From NCBI GenBank assembly GCA_033002965.1, contig JAURVB010010992.1, positions 1 to 64,000 on the forward strand: 64,000 bases of DNA, in the 5' to 3' direction. Source of the stretch: Piper betle (lineage: Eukaryota; Streptophyta; Magnoliopsida; Piperales; Piperaceae). Made by a program: the position numbers and the translations under genes. Positions 1 through 11,059 of this stretch are shown in pieces; the stretch's first letter is position 1; the number at the start of each line of letters is the position of its first letter. The notes under the pieces were generated by a model. That model did no database searches and was not told the DNA's origin. It saw nothing but the letters and a program-made list of their open reading frames with translations.

Positions 1-239
1 TTTCGTTTTAGAATTTTACTAATTTTGATTGTGATTGTGATGGTGAAATTTAATTTGCATGTCATTCATGTAGTACCATGTTAGGATTTTGCGCATTTAT
101 TCATTCACGATGGATCGTATCTTCATCTTAAGACGCCGAGATTGGATCCGCATGAGTTAGGTTCGGGTTAGCCGACCTAACCGGGGCCTGTAACATGCCG
201 GTTCGGTTCACGAGCGTGAACCGGATTTGGGGTGTTACA
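1..239 (-). mobile_element. LTR fragment, TGTAACACCCC family
   Basis: Read on the minus strand, this segment starts at 239 with TGTAACACCCC, a common start for plant Ty3/gypsy LTRs, and runs to the window edge. A related sequence lies on the plus strand at about 40814-41030: both carry an AACACCCC start, then a CTTAAGATG box followed by a diverged ATGAATGA-type stretch. This supports two copies of one LTR family in opposite orientation. The other end is outside the window, so length and target duplication cannot be judged. It contains a short hairpin at 205-222. Confidence 0.6.
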
Positions 240-1000
240 CTCGTAGTTTATGCTCACATCATTAATACATCCTAATAAAAAATATTGTTAACTAAATCTA
301 CTATTAAATATCTAACACAAAAATTGAGACATAATAAAAAGAAAACTAATGAATAAATAAATACACCCATGAATAAATAAATAAATAAATAATAAATACC
401 TAAAAATAAATAATACTCTAATCATAAAATAATAATATCATTATACTATATAAATACACAACTAAATATGAGTTAAAAATATATAAATAAATAAATAAAT
501 ACATAATTATTTGATAAATAAATAAATAATTATTTAATATTAATTAATCATGAATAATAATACCATCATAGCTATCCAATATAGAATACATAATTAAATA
601 CAAATAAATAAAAACATATATGCAACAAATATATAGATAAATAAATAAATATATACAATTTTGTAAATATAAATAAGACTAATATTAATAAGTAAATTTA
701 CATTAATAATACCAAATAATCATGTAAATGTTTATCATATATGATAAACATATAAATAAAAATAAATAAACAATAATTAATAAATAAATGAAAATATTAT
801 AATGTCAAAATATGTTAAATTGCGTGAATAAGCATCTAAACTAATGTAAGATGTTTTGAATTACCAAAAACACTAAAAAAATGGTCGAAAATGGGTTAAA
901 AAAGATCTAAACCGGGTCAACTAATTTGAACTAAACTAAGTCAGGCCAAGTCAACTTAGTCTAGGTTAAATAAACTGGTATGTTAGGTCGACTGGCTGGG
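240..1000 (-). repeat. AT-rich retroelement module (AATAAATA-rich)
   Basis: The stretch is dominated by degenerate AATAAATA tetranucleotide repeats (about 340-830). At 850-1010 its reverse complement matches 39370-39540: both contain the TTCGACCATTTT box followed by a TAATTCAA box, then TTAGTTTA. It is therefore the inverted counterpart of the 39370-40200 module. No open reading frame of note. Probably the non-coding 3' internal part of an LTR retrotransposon, lying next to the LTR at 1-239. Confidence 0.55.
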
Positions 1001-1750
1001 TTGGATTGATGGATGTGGACACGAACACAGACACAAGCAAGTAGACAAGTTGGTGGGCATGTGAAAAGGGGCAGGAGGATGCGAACACAAGCTAGCGGAC
1101 ACGAACGCAGTCAATCAGGCTCGACAGGGCGAGAGGTGCCTGTAACCAGAAAATGACGATGGCGGCGCAACGGAGGTTGTTTCCCGTCGCGATCGACAGA
1201 GGGAGGACATGGAAGGTGCGGGTGGGGATAACTGATGAAGTCCGAGTGTCGATTGGCTGAAAAATGGTCAAAAAGTGACGAAATCACCACCAAGGGCGGC
1301 GACGTCGCCTACAGCGATCACAGCCACGGCAGTGGTCATTGGTAGTTTCAAAATATTGGCCTGAAGGAGATGAACTTATCTAGGCAGTTCGCTTCACCAA
1401 AGGCAGCTCGCCGGCACTAGAAAACAGCTTGAAAGGCGGCATTAGTGGAAATCAGTCGGTAAAAATGCCATCGTCGATGGTTGTTGCAGCAGCGCTGGTG
1501 GTGGTCTCAAAATTTTGGCCTCAACGAGATGAACTTATTTGGGCGGTTGGCCTCATCGGAGGCGGTTTGTCGGTGTCGAAAAACAGCCCGAAAGGCAGCG
1601 ACGACATTGGAAACCGGCGATAAAAACATCGTCACCAGTGGCTGCTGTGACGGCGCCAGTGGTGGTGACGGGTATGGGACAATTGTACCGATCCAGTGGC
1701 TAGATGCGGATTGGAAACTCGCCGACAGTGGCCCAAAGTGAACGCAGCGC
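1001..1750. repeat. GC-rich retroelement island
   Basis: This is a sharply GC-richer block within AT-rich DNA, with short overlapping frames on both strands that are low in complexity and match no domain I know. Its order (GC-rich block, then AT-rich module, then LTR, read on the minus strand) is the same as at 38990-41000 on the plus strand, so it is read as part of the same element type rather than as a gene. Confidence 0.45.
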
Positions 1751-3376
1751 TAGGGTGCAACAATACAAAATACTAGGAAAAACCAAGCTTTTGGTTTTAT
1801 TTTTTATTGAATGGTCTAGATCTTGCCACATGGCAACATCTAAACCACTCGGCAACTCGTGGGCTTAGTGGGGCCCACCTATGGGTATATACATTATATA
1901 TATAAACGAAAAGCTCGGATCAAAATCATTTAAAGTCAAAACTGGTTCGAGTCTTAAAAGTGACTCTATAAGAAGGAATCGAGGTAAGAAGGCTAAATGA
2001 GCCTCTTGAACTCAATCGGGTGAAAATCTACAACCTAATTATGTTGGGCCTATAGGGGCAATCCAATAATTTGAAATCCATAAGATACATATAAATGAGA
2101 TACCCTAAAAATCCCAAACAAATATTAAATGCTCTAACGACTTAGATTTAGGCCTAAAACCTTGGTTAACATATAAAAAGAATATATACACCTCGTGTAT
2201 ATGCTAATAACTCATATTCTGATGTAACATAACTGAAGCTATCATCTGTATATCTGACACACTCAACCACTATAATATGTTCATACGGTCATCTAGGTTT
2301 TATATTCATGGTTTGAAAATTGGTTTGACTTAAGCTCACTCAAATCGACTCGAGATTAGATCAAACTGTACAAAATTATAAGTGAGTAAAACCCGGACCC
2401 GAAATTGCGATTTTACTAGGTGATGATATCAAAAGAGGCTATGGATGCTTTGGAAATAAAAAATAGAGGCTATGGATTGAATTTAGATTTTTCTTCGAGG
2501 GCAAAGACGTAGTCATCATTTTAATTTTATATACCAAATATTATACTTGATAGAATAGCAAGTGGGATTTGCGAAAAGTCTGGATCGGTGGGGTTTCAAT
2601 GCGATAATTTTATTTAAGTCCAAAACAGAGTATGAAAATTATAATTTGAATAACTAAGTGAATAATAATGTTATTATGGGAGGATCGGGAGATACAAAGT
2701 TTTTAGCTGTTTAATTGACGGAATCCTCAAACGTCTCCCAATCTGTTACTGTCCCTTTTATTGCTCAAGAAGCATTTGGACCAGGCCACAAAACTTTTTC
2801 TATTTTTTTCTCCCAAGATACCTTTTCTTGCAGATCGGATAACCTCGGAATATTGATCGTCACTCACTAAGTAGGCATGTCCTTGTGCATGTTTATTATA
2901 TGGCTGATTGGTTAGTGAAGATATTTGTCCACAGCATGACCTCAATTGTAGTGTGCATCGCTAAAAAGTCGTCCACCATTCAAGTTCTTGTCCATAGCAT
3001 AGTGTTATCTGTCTTCATTTGATGGCAAAAGACGTGGGGACGAACAAGCTGTAAATAATTGTAATCTATACCTCATCGGTGACCACACAAATCGGAAGAT
3101 ATGCAGATGCACAGATCTCTATTATTTTCTAAGGGCGGAGATAGATGCTTCCCATCCTATGTCAACAATAGGACACTTTGACACCACATGTTTGTCCGGC
3201 ATGCTTATTCTAGATGGCTCTATTTGTTCGTTCTTAAGCCAGCCATTCATATATGATCATATAATAACCACCGGCGGTCTAAAGGCCACAAATACAATTC
3301 TCCGACTCTAGTTTAAAGGCCAGTGCAGGCTCAGTGGCATTATTTTGTGAAGATCAGAATTCTAGGGAAGGTGGCC
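1751..3376. other. Intergenic, upstream of the Csl gene
   Basis: No supported gene. A 72-codon minus-strand frame at 2727-2945 begins with TTG and resembles nothing I recognise. The 5' leader and promoter of the Csl gene must lie in the last several hundred bases, but I cannot place a convincing TATA box. Confidence 0.5.
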
Positions 3377-6300
3377 ATGACGGGATGCAGTTCTACAACA
3401 TCTAAGATTGATCAGTTGCCTCTTCAAGAGAAGGTCGCTTGTACAACCTTGTTCAAGAGAGCCTCCGATCTGACCATCCTTCTCCTCCTATTCTCTCTTC
3501 TTGCTTACCGGATTTTGCATGTTGCAAGTCATGTACGCCTCCTCTGGGTTCTCGCCTTCCTGTGCGAGTCCTGGTTCACCTTTGTCTGGCTCCTAGTTAC
3601 TAATGGCAAATGGAACATGGTTAAAAGGAACACGTACCCGGAACGACTCTTAGCAAGGTAATTATGACATGTACTGTGTCTATATAAATATACACACACG
3701 GTGAAAACTTGAGAATTTAGAAATCTATTTTTAGACTGTTAAATTTAAATCAATTATGATTATATATTTGCTTTGAAAATCATCATCACTGTTAATTTCT
3801 ATCAACACAATAGAATTGAGTTCTTAAGTTATATATATATATATAATGTGTGTGTATGTATGTATGTATGTGTGTATTTGTTAATTTGTCTAATTAAGCA
3901 CAAAGACATAATTAATAATTAAATTTTTGAAAAAATACCAGTGATTTCTACGTAAAACATATACATACAAGCATCACCCTTTGGGACACTAGATTAGCTA
4001 CTAAAACTTATGTTATTAACTCGTTAAAGTGGCAATAAAATTTGATATAAAAATTCGTGGTTAAGAGCTTTAATTTTTCTTGAGGATCATTTTATCACCT
4101 TACACCATCTAAAACAAAAGTCATGTTAAGGTAAATGAAAAAGATCATCAATGATCAAGACATTAGGCAGGATTTTTTCTCCCCATGATCAAAAACTGCT
4201 TAAATAAAGATCTTTTATATATTTATGGCGTCTTTCTGGGTTTTTCATGTATATGTTTTTGGCACAAACAGATCGTCTCTTGATCTTCCGCCTGTGGACA
4301 TATTCGTGACTACGGCGGACAGCACCCTGGAGCCACCGGCTATCACCGTCGACACGGTGCTCTCCCTCATGGCCGTGGACTACCCTGCCAACAAACTAGC
4401 TTGCTATGTATCAGATGATGGGGGTTCGGCAGTGACATTCTACTCATTACTTGAAGCTTCCAAGTTCGCCAAGTTTTGGGTTCCTTTCTGCAAGAAGCAC
4501 AAAGTTGCAATAAGAGCTCCCTCCATCTACTTCTCGACCAGCACTACAGCTCATGAAAATTTTCCTCCGCAAAGCTCATCATCAGACTTTGATCAAGAAT
4601 GGAGAGTGATGAAGGTTTGACAATCCCATGAGCTCATAATATTTGGATCCAGTACTGGACGTTGATAGTTAATTAAAACATTTTTATGTAATTGAAGGAG
4701 GAGTACATGAAACTTAGCAGAAAGATAGGGGCAGCAGTCGAAAACATCACACCTTTCCTTGCAAGCGAAGAATTAGCTGATTTCCGGAAAATCAAAAGAG
4801 GGAACCACCCAAGTATTGTGAAGGTATTTGAACTGATTTCAACTTATGATTTGTATGGCAACATTAATGAACAGTTCTCATGATTGATTTGCTCTTATAT
4901 AAAAATGTTCCGATTTCAGGTGATGATCGAAAGCAAGGAGGACGAAGCGGATGGGTTACCCCATCTGATATATGTGGCGAGAGAGAAGCGACCAAAATGT
5001 TCGCATCACTTCAAAGCCGGTGCCATGAACGTTCTGGTAAAAGACAAACACAAGGAATTAAATTTAATTTCGTCACTAAACGAATAGAAAGAACTCAAGA
5101 AAGAAAAAAGAATCGAAAAAGAATATATTGCAGTACCGTTGGATTTAACCTTACAAAAGCCATACATAGTTACCTGTGGATTGTATATGGTTTGATTGAC
5201 AGACGAGAGTGTCAGGAGTGATGACAAATGCACCACTCATGTTGAACGTAGACTGCGACATGTTTGCCAACAATCCGCAGATACTGCTCCATGCTATGTG
5301 TATTTTTCTTGGGTGCAAGAGTGAAACGGACAGTGGGTTCGTTCAATGCCCCCAGCACTTCCACGGAGGAATCAGAGACGATCCTTTTGGAAATAGTCTC
5401 CCTGTCTTACAAGCTGTAATCTCTCTCTCTCTCTCTCTCTCCTTCATTTTTTTAAGCTGAAGGCAAAACAAATCATCTGTTACGTCTTATTATTTGAACT
5501 TGACAAAAACTGTCTATACCATTTAATTAATCATTCTTGTAATCTAATGCCCGTGCTCATTCGAACTGACAAAGGAAGTCTAAGTTGAGCTGATACAAAT
5601 ATTTTTCTTCAAAATTTGCCTTTTTAACACACCAAACTACGTTATTTTTTTCTCAAAGCAGTACATGGGCCGTGGCATCGCTGGACTTCAAGGACCATTT
5701 TATGGAGGTACTGGATGCATACACAGGAGGAAGATCATATATGGGCAACATCCTCTAGATGATCACCAGTACTCAAAAGAAGAAGCTCTCAATCTTGTCA
5801 GCGGTATATGATCTCTTATAACCCAATTAAGATTGATCAATTGATTTATAAGAACATGAGCTGATCAATAGCCAGTTAATCAGCCCTTATTCGAGGAAAA
5901 ATCTTCTAATGTCTATCTTAATACACTCCCTCAAACACCCGCGTAAATATAGATACATGGTAATCATATCTAGTACATAGTTAGAAAAAAGTATTGTTCT
6001 CTTACCTGTGATCTGAACTTATAAGGGAAGCAGTGCTCCAATATGCTCAAAAATCACACAAGGAAACTCTTTGACATTAAAACTTAAATATTTGTAGTAC
6101 TTGCTATCTAGTCTTCAAATTAACTTTAACGCAAAATGCAGGCAAGTACTCCGTCTGGGACAAACTACGGATAAAGTTGGGACCATCGCCGGAGTTGGTG
6201 CAATTAGCAGCCCAGACGTTGTGGGGTGGTGGAGACGACGACAAAACAGTACGAAGAGACATATCAAGCCGTATCCCGGCGGCAATGGAGGTTGCAGAAA

Positions 6301-7352
6301 CCCACTATGAGAGGCTAAACAAGACAGAATGGGGGCAGGAGGTGGGATGGGTATATGGGTCGGCCACAGAGGATGTGCTAACTGGCCTCAAAATCCACTC
6401 CATGGGATGGAAGAGCTTTTACTGCACGCCGGAGCCGCCGGGCTTCTTAGGCTCGGCGCCGGACAGCTGCCCTATCAGCTTGAAGCAGATGAAGAGATGG
6501 TCCACCGGAGTGGCGGAGATCCTTTTCTCTAGATGTAGTCCCCTGCTTTGTACCCTCAACAAGAAACTCCAATTTCGCCAGTGTTTGTCCTACACTTACC
6601 TCTGCATTTGGGGCCTGCGTTCTGTTCCTGAGCTGTGCTACTCTCTCCTTCCTGCTTATTGCCTCCTCACCAACTCCTCTTTCTTGCCCAAGGTACGTAA
6701 CTATCTCCCTATCGATCCATGCAGGTTTAATTGTTTCAACTTTCCATGTCTAACATCTGTTAGGGGTATGTATAAGCGGGAATTCTGAGCCAAATCCATG
6801 CAGGTTGATGAACCGGCAGTGTTGATACCCGGCCTTTTATGCATACTCTATCATCTCTATACTCTCCAAGAATACCTGGCATGTGGGCTGACAGTGAGGA
6901 CTTGGTGGAACAACACGAGGATGACGAGGATAATCTCCACGACTGCCTGGCTCTTTGGTTTAATAAGCGCCGTCGCCAAGTTTTTGGGCTTGTCGGAGAC
7001 CATGTTCGAGATCACCAAGAAGGAGCACACCGTCCCATCCACTACCACGGCAACTGGGTCTGGGCGAGAGGATGATGATCCTGGGCGTTTCACATTTGAC
7101 GAGTCATCTCTCTTTGTTCCCGGTGTGGCTTTGGTGTTCATCCATCTGGTGGCGCTGAGTGTTGGACTGTGGAGTGGCCAGTGGAGCCTTCGCCATGGTG
7201 AAGTTATCTGCAACTTGTGGTTGCTGGTTGCCTTCTTGCCTTTTATCAAAGGGCTCATCAGGAGTGGATGCTATGGAATCCCATGGACAATCGTGTTCAA
7301 AGGGACGGCCTTGGCGTCGCTCTTCGTGTTTTGCGCAAGAATTAGCTCTTAG
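3377..7352 (+). CDS. Cellulose synthase-like protein, CslB/CslH clade
   Basis: Predicted processive family-2 glycosyltransferase of the Golgi or plasma membrane that polymerises a cell-wall beta-glucan; the product of this clade member is not known. Coding exons: 3377-3657, 4272-4614, 4698-4823, 4920-5036, 5203-5415, 5662-5803, 6142-6692, 6804-7352, totalling 773 codons with all phases consistent and no stops. Two hydrophobic segments lie near residues 28-75, several more in the last third. Catalytic signatures are in order: DDG at 142-144, DCD at 306-308, TED at 483-485 and QMKRW at 523-527. There is no N-terminal cysteine-rich RING region, so it is not a true CesA. Sequence between the D motifs ([33 protein letters not shown]) follows the CslB/CslH pattern. 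The ATG at 3377 was chosen because the frame upstream has only a GTG. The gene appears intact. CslB versus CslH cannot be decided by eye. Confidence 0.93.
5421..5441 (+). repeat. (CT)n microsatellite in Csl intron 5
   Basis: About ten CT units occur just downstream of the intron 5 donor site of the Csl gene. They are probably length-polymorphic and have no predicted coding effect. Confidence 0.9.
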
Positions 7353-8008
7353 GAGGTTACGTGCTACTTGGAAGACAACCAGTATGATCAACATTTGCGA
7401 TTCTATTCCCGCTGTTTAATGAACCATTAATTGATGCTATTATGGTAATTAGCATATTTTTTACCTTTTTTCTAATTATATGTGTTATCCGTAATAAAGA
7501 GGTTACATTTAAGTAAATAACGTTTTATCGTGATATTTCGAATTTATTAGATAACTAAAATTAAGGTTAATTTCTCTGTGATTTTTTATATTTTTTTACG
7601 CAAATATTATATTCTAATTTTTAAATGGAAATTTTTAATAAGAATTGGATATCTACTATTTTTCATTTAAAAATAATAACCAGTGATATAATTATTAATA
7701 TGTATGATTTTGATTTTGCATGTTACTAAAAATATATTTTCAATAAATTACAAGTGTACCCCGTATCAAGTCTCTTTCCCTAGTATGCACGCTTATAAAC
7801 AATCCTCTGCCTTCACCTACGACTTGCCTCTGAAATTCCAGTCTCCGAAGTCTTACATATATCACTGACTTGACTATTACACTAGCAATTTCATTCTTTA
7901 GCATACAGTACCTAACACTATCATTTATTTTTCGAAGTGTATCAACAATAGTTTTCCGGTAACAGTTAAGTAACAGGCTTTCCAGAGAAATACTCATAAA
8001 AGTTTTTT
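7353..8008. other. Convergent intergenic spacer Csl/SOD
   Basis: AT-rich 3' flank shared by the Csl gene (plus) and the SOD gene (minus). It should hold both 3' UTRs. No further gene is seen. Confidence 0.5.
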
Positions 8009-11000
8009 TCATTCTCGACGACCAATGACCCCTGCAAAATATTGAAGCATAATTGCATTTAGAAAACTAAAATACTCAAGAATGTTAAAACAGCATTATT
8101 AATCAAAACCGACATTGGAATAAAATGTTTGCATAGTGTTAAATATCATATAGTCATACTCATATAAACGATGATCAACTACTGGATATATAAGCTGCAC
8201 CTACCGCACGCAACTCGGGCACCAGAATTCCCAGTCGTTTTACTTAGCTCAGTCCCCCTGACAATAAAATGAAATTAGCAACTAGATATAAGATATATAT
8301 TGATCAACCTCACCACTACTCCATGCAAATACGTATGATCAACAAAGAAAAACAATGCAAAATCCAATTCCAGTAAGCAATAGAGCAAACAAGCTGTGTA
8401 TATGCATTTCTAAGCTGCAAAATCTTTACCCCTTCCTAGATCATCAGGATCTGCATGGACAACAATTGCTCTGCCTAATATGGATGTTGGTCCTGAGAGA
8501 GGGATCTGCACACACAAAGGCACATCCAGTAGACTGTGTACTAATTACCACTATGAGCTATACAAAACAAAATAACGCATGGGAAAAGCTAGTCACCTGT
8601 CTGTCCTCAATGGTAAAAGTGACAGTACCTTAATAGAAGGGATTTTCAGAGCAATTCAAAATACCAAATTAGTAGCAAAATGAAGACCTAAATATATAAG
8701 AGGGAAGCAAGGAGTATTTCTACAAGAAATTAATTAGAAATCCATATAGTTTATGTTATACCATCCTTGCCGGCTATGACATTTCCTAGGTCACCAGCAT
8801 GCCGGTTCACGTCCTCGGGAGCTCCATGCTCTTTACCGAAGGGATTAAAATGTGGCCCTGCAAGGTAATTAGCAAGTCCCTTGCAATTATATTTGATGTA
8901 TAATTACATGAGAGTGGTCAATAATCGAGGAAAGATTACTGAGTGAATGGCATATAACATTGTTTCAACTCCAGTATGTTTAAACTTTAATTTAATTTAA
9001 AAGTATTGAATAGACTTGATAATCAAAGATTATTGTAGATCTCATAACAAGGAATGGGCCACAACTACCAGTTCATAATTGGATTCAAATTTTTCTGGCC
9101 ACTAGCTAAGAGTCTTCTGTTAGAAGAGATCTATAAATAAAAACTAGACCAATCTGCTAACTAATGGTGATTCTACTTATTTTTCCTCTTTAATTAATTG
9201 CCAAAGCAATTTACAATGTTCTTGTTGTATCTTCATTTTCTTTTCTTCTTCCACCTGGGTGTTCAAAGGGTGGTGTCAAGGACACGGAGCCTAACTCAGA
9301 TTCATGCAATTACAAAGGATAAAATTTTGTATGACTCTTTTCTGAAGTCAATCCTTCTCCTTTATTTGGACTTGGGATTGGCAACGTAAAAACATTGGCA
9401 GAGTTACAATATTCTTGTTGTATATTTTTTTTAAAAGTGAAGTTGAATATTTTCATCAAAATGGACATTAAAAAACAAGTGATCATACACTCACCCAAAA
9501 CAAATTTATCATCTACTATTTTATCAATTTTGTTTTTTTTTAATGAAAGGATGTATTAATTTACCACGTAATGTATGATAAATTATTTGTATGGAGAGAA
9601 CAGTAGTTGGGCATTCCTTAAGTAACAGTAAAGGCCTAAGGCAGCAAATTTTTATGCAAAATTTAAAAATGCATGTCATGACAGTGATAGTAAAAATTGA
9701 GTTCTTTTTGGTTTTCATAGGATTGCATCCAGATTGGAAACTGACATAAACGACCTTGTATTTTGTTACCAAATTCATATGATTACTCTTCATTTGAGAG
9801 CAACAAATTTACAATTATAAATGTTACTATTGAAGTTTTCTCCAGCCTAGACATTGTTCAAAACTCAAATATTTGACTTTGCCGTAAAGCTAACTAGAAT
9901 CAATCAGCATGGTAAGAGTAATTTTCAAGTTGAATAAGATCAGCCAGATCTAGTAGTTAGTAGATATATACTAGAAACAGGCTACATGATATAGTCATAA
10001 GTGACACGTGGCCCCATAAAATAAAAGAGAGGCTTGCTAATTACCTGTAGACAGACAACCATTGGTCGTATCACCCAAAGTATGGACATGGAATCCATGT
10101 AACCCAGGTTTAAGACCGGAAATAAACCCTGTCACAATTGTGGAACCTACAAAACATATTTCACACAACAAATATTAGAGCAAAACCTCAGAAGACAACC
10201 AGTAACAAGAGGAGGACATGCCAATTTTGGCCATCTCATTGGTAGTTGCAAAGAAAAAAAGTGCCTTTGAAATGAAAGAGGGAAAAAAACATTAAAGTGG
10301 ACAAATTCAGCCAAAAATTGGTTCATCAAACATAAACTATCATCAATATATCTAAAGTATAAATGCACAACACCTAATTAACCAACATAATTATTTCCCA
10401 CAACAACGATAATAAAATGCCAAAGCCAAATTAAGCCTTAACCCAACTCAAAAAAAGTTTTACAAGTAACTAAATTTTTATTCTTGAGATGTATAAATCA
10501 TCAAAATAGCATTTAATCTAGTCAAAGAGAGAGATTGATGATACATGTAAAATAAACATTTCATATTTGGAAAAGAAATAATTAAAAATATATATCTAAA
10601 AAAATATATTACATACAAGAGTAATCGCAATATGAAAATAAAAATTTATCATTTCACTCTGAGAAAAATCATACGTCAAAGCTTGGGAAAGGTATGGTGA
10701 CAACAAAAAATGAAAACAAACTATAATTTAGAACATACATACATATTAAGAAGAATATGTCAGTGACGATACTAGTTTGGGAATTCTAGTATGAGTTTGT
10801 CAATATATAGTCAAACGACCCTTTTATGGATCTAAAAGAAGTAGGAGACAATATTTCCACTTGAAGACAAATTAATGGAAATTATCGGTTTGAGCGTTCA
10901 TATTAAGCAAAGCAAGAATATCAACCGATGAGTACTGAACTTACCATATCCCTGCTGTGTGAAGTTAACTTTCCCGGTGACGCCCACATTCCCTGTGAGA

Positions 11001-11059
11001 ACAGCAACAGCTTTTCCCGTTTTCGCTACCACCTGGCACAATATTTCAGCAAATCCCAT
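8009..11059 (-). CDS. Cu/Zn superoxide dismutase, with a one-base deletion
   Basis: Dismutates superoxide to hydrogen peroxide and oxygen; the sequence is nearest cytosolic plant forms. Minus-strand exons: 11059-10945, 10146-10045, 8857-8762, 8628-8597, 8505-8430, 8257-8205, 8031-8009. Every metal ligand is visible: copper H58, H60, H75, H132; zinc H75, H83, H92, D95 (numbered from the ATG at 11059). Cys69 of the family disulphide is present. Exon 8257-8205 should code a [11 protein letters not shown] stretch but reads GGGGACTGAG, one base short at the His codon, giving a stop after residue 144. As read, the active-site Arg and partner Cys are lost, although the remaining exons return to the normal frame. 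With the base present it would be 165 aa. The C terminus IGRRE is atypical. The start is the first in-frame ATG of the exon; an upstream exon is possible. Confidence 0.88.

Noticed and set aside
1930..1960. GGTTCGAGTC resembling a tRNA T-loop
   Set aside because: No matching acceptor, D or anticodon stems can be built around it.
2727..2945. 72-codon frame considered as a transposase or RNase H fragment
   Set aside because: No catalytic motif, TTG start, and no neighbouring transposon domains.
6857..7394. Minus-strand frames opposite the last Csl exon
   Set aside because: They lie wholly within a confidently spliced glycosyltransferase exon and have no independent features.
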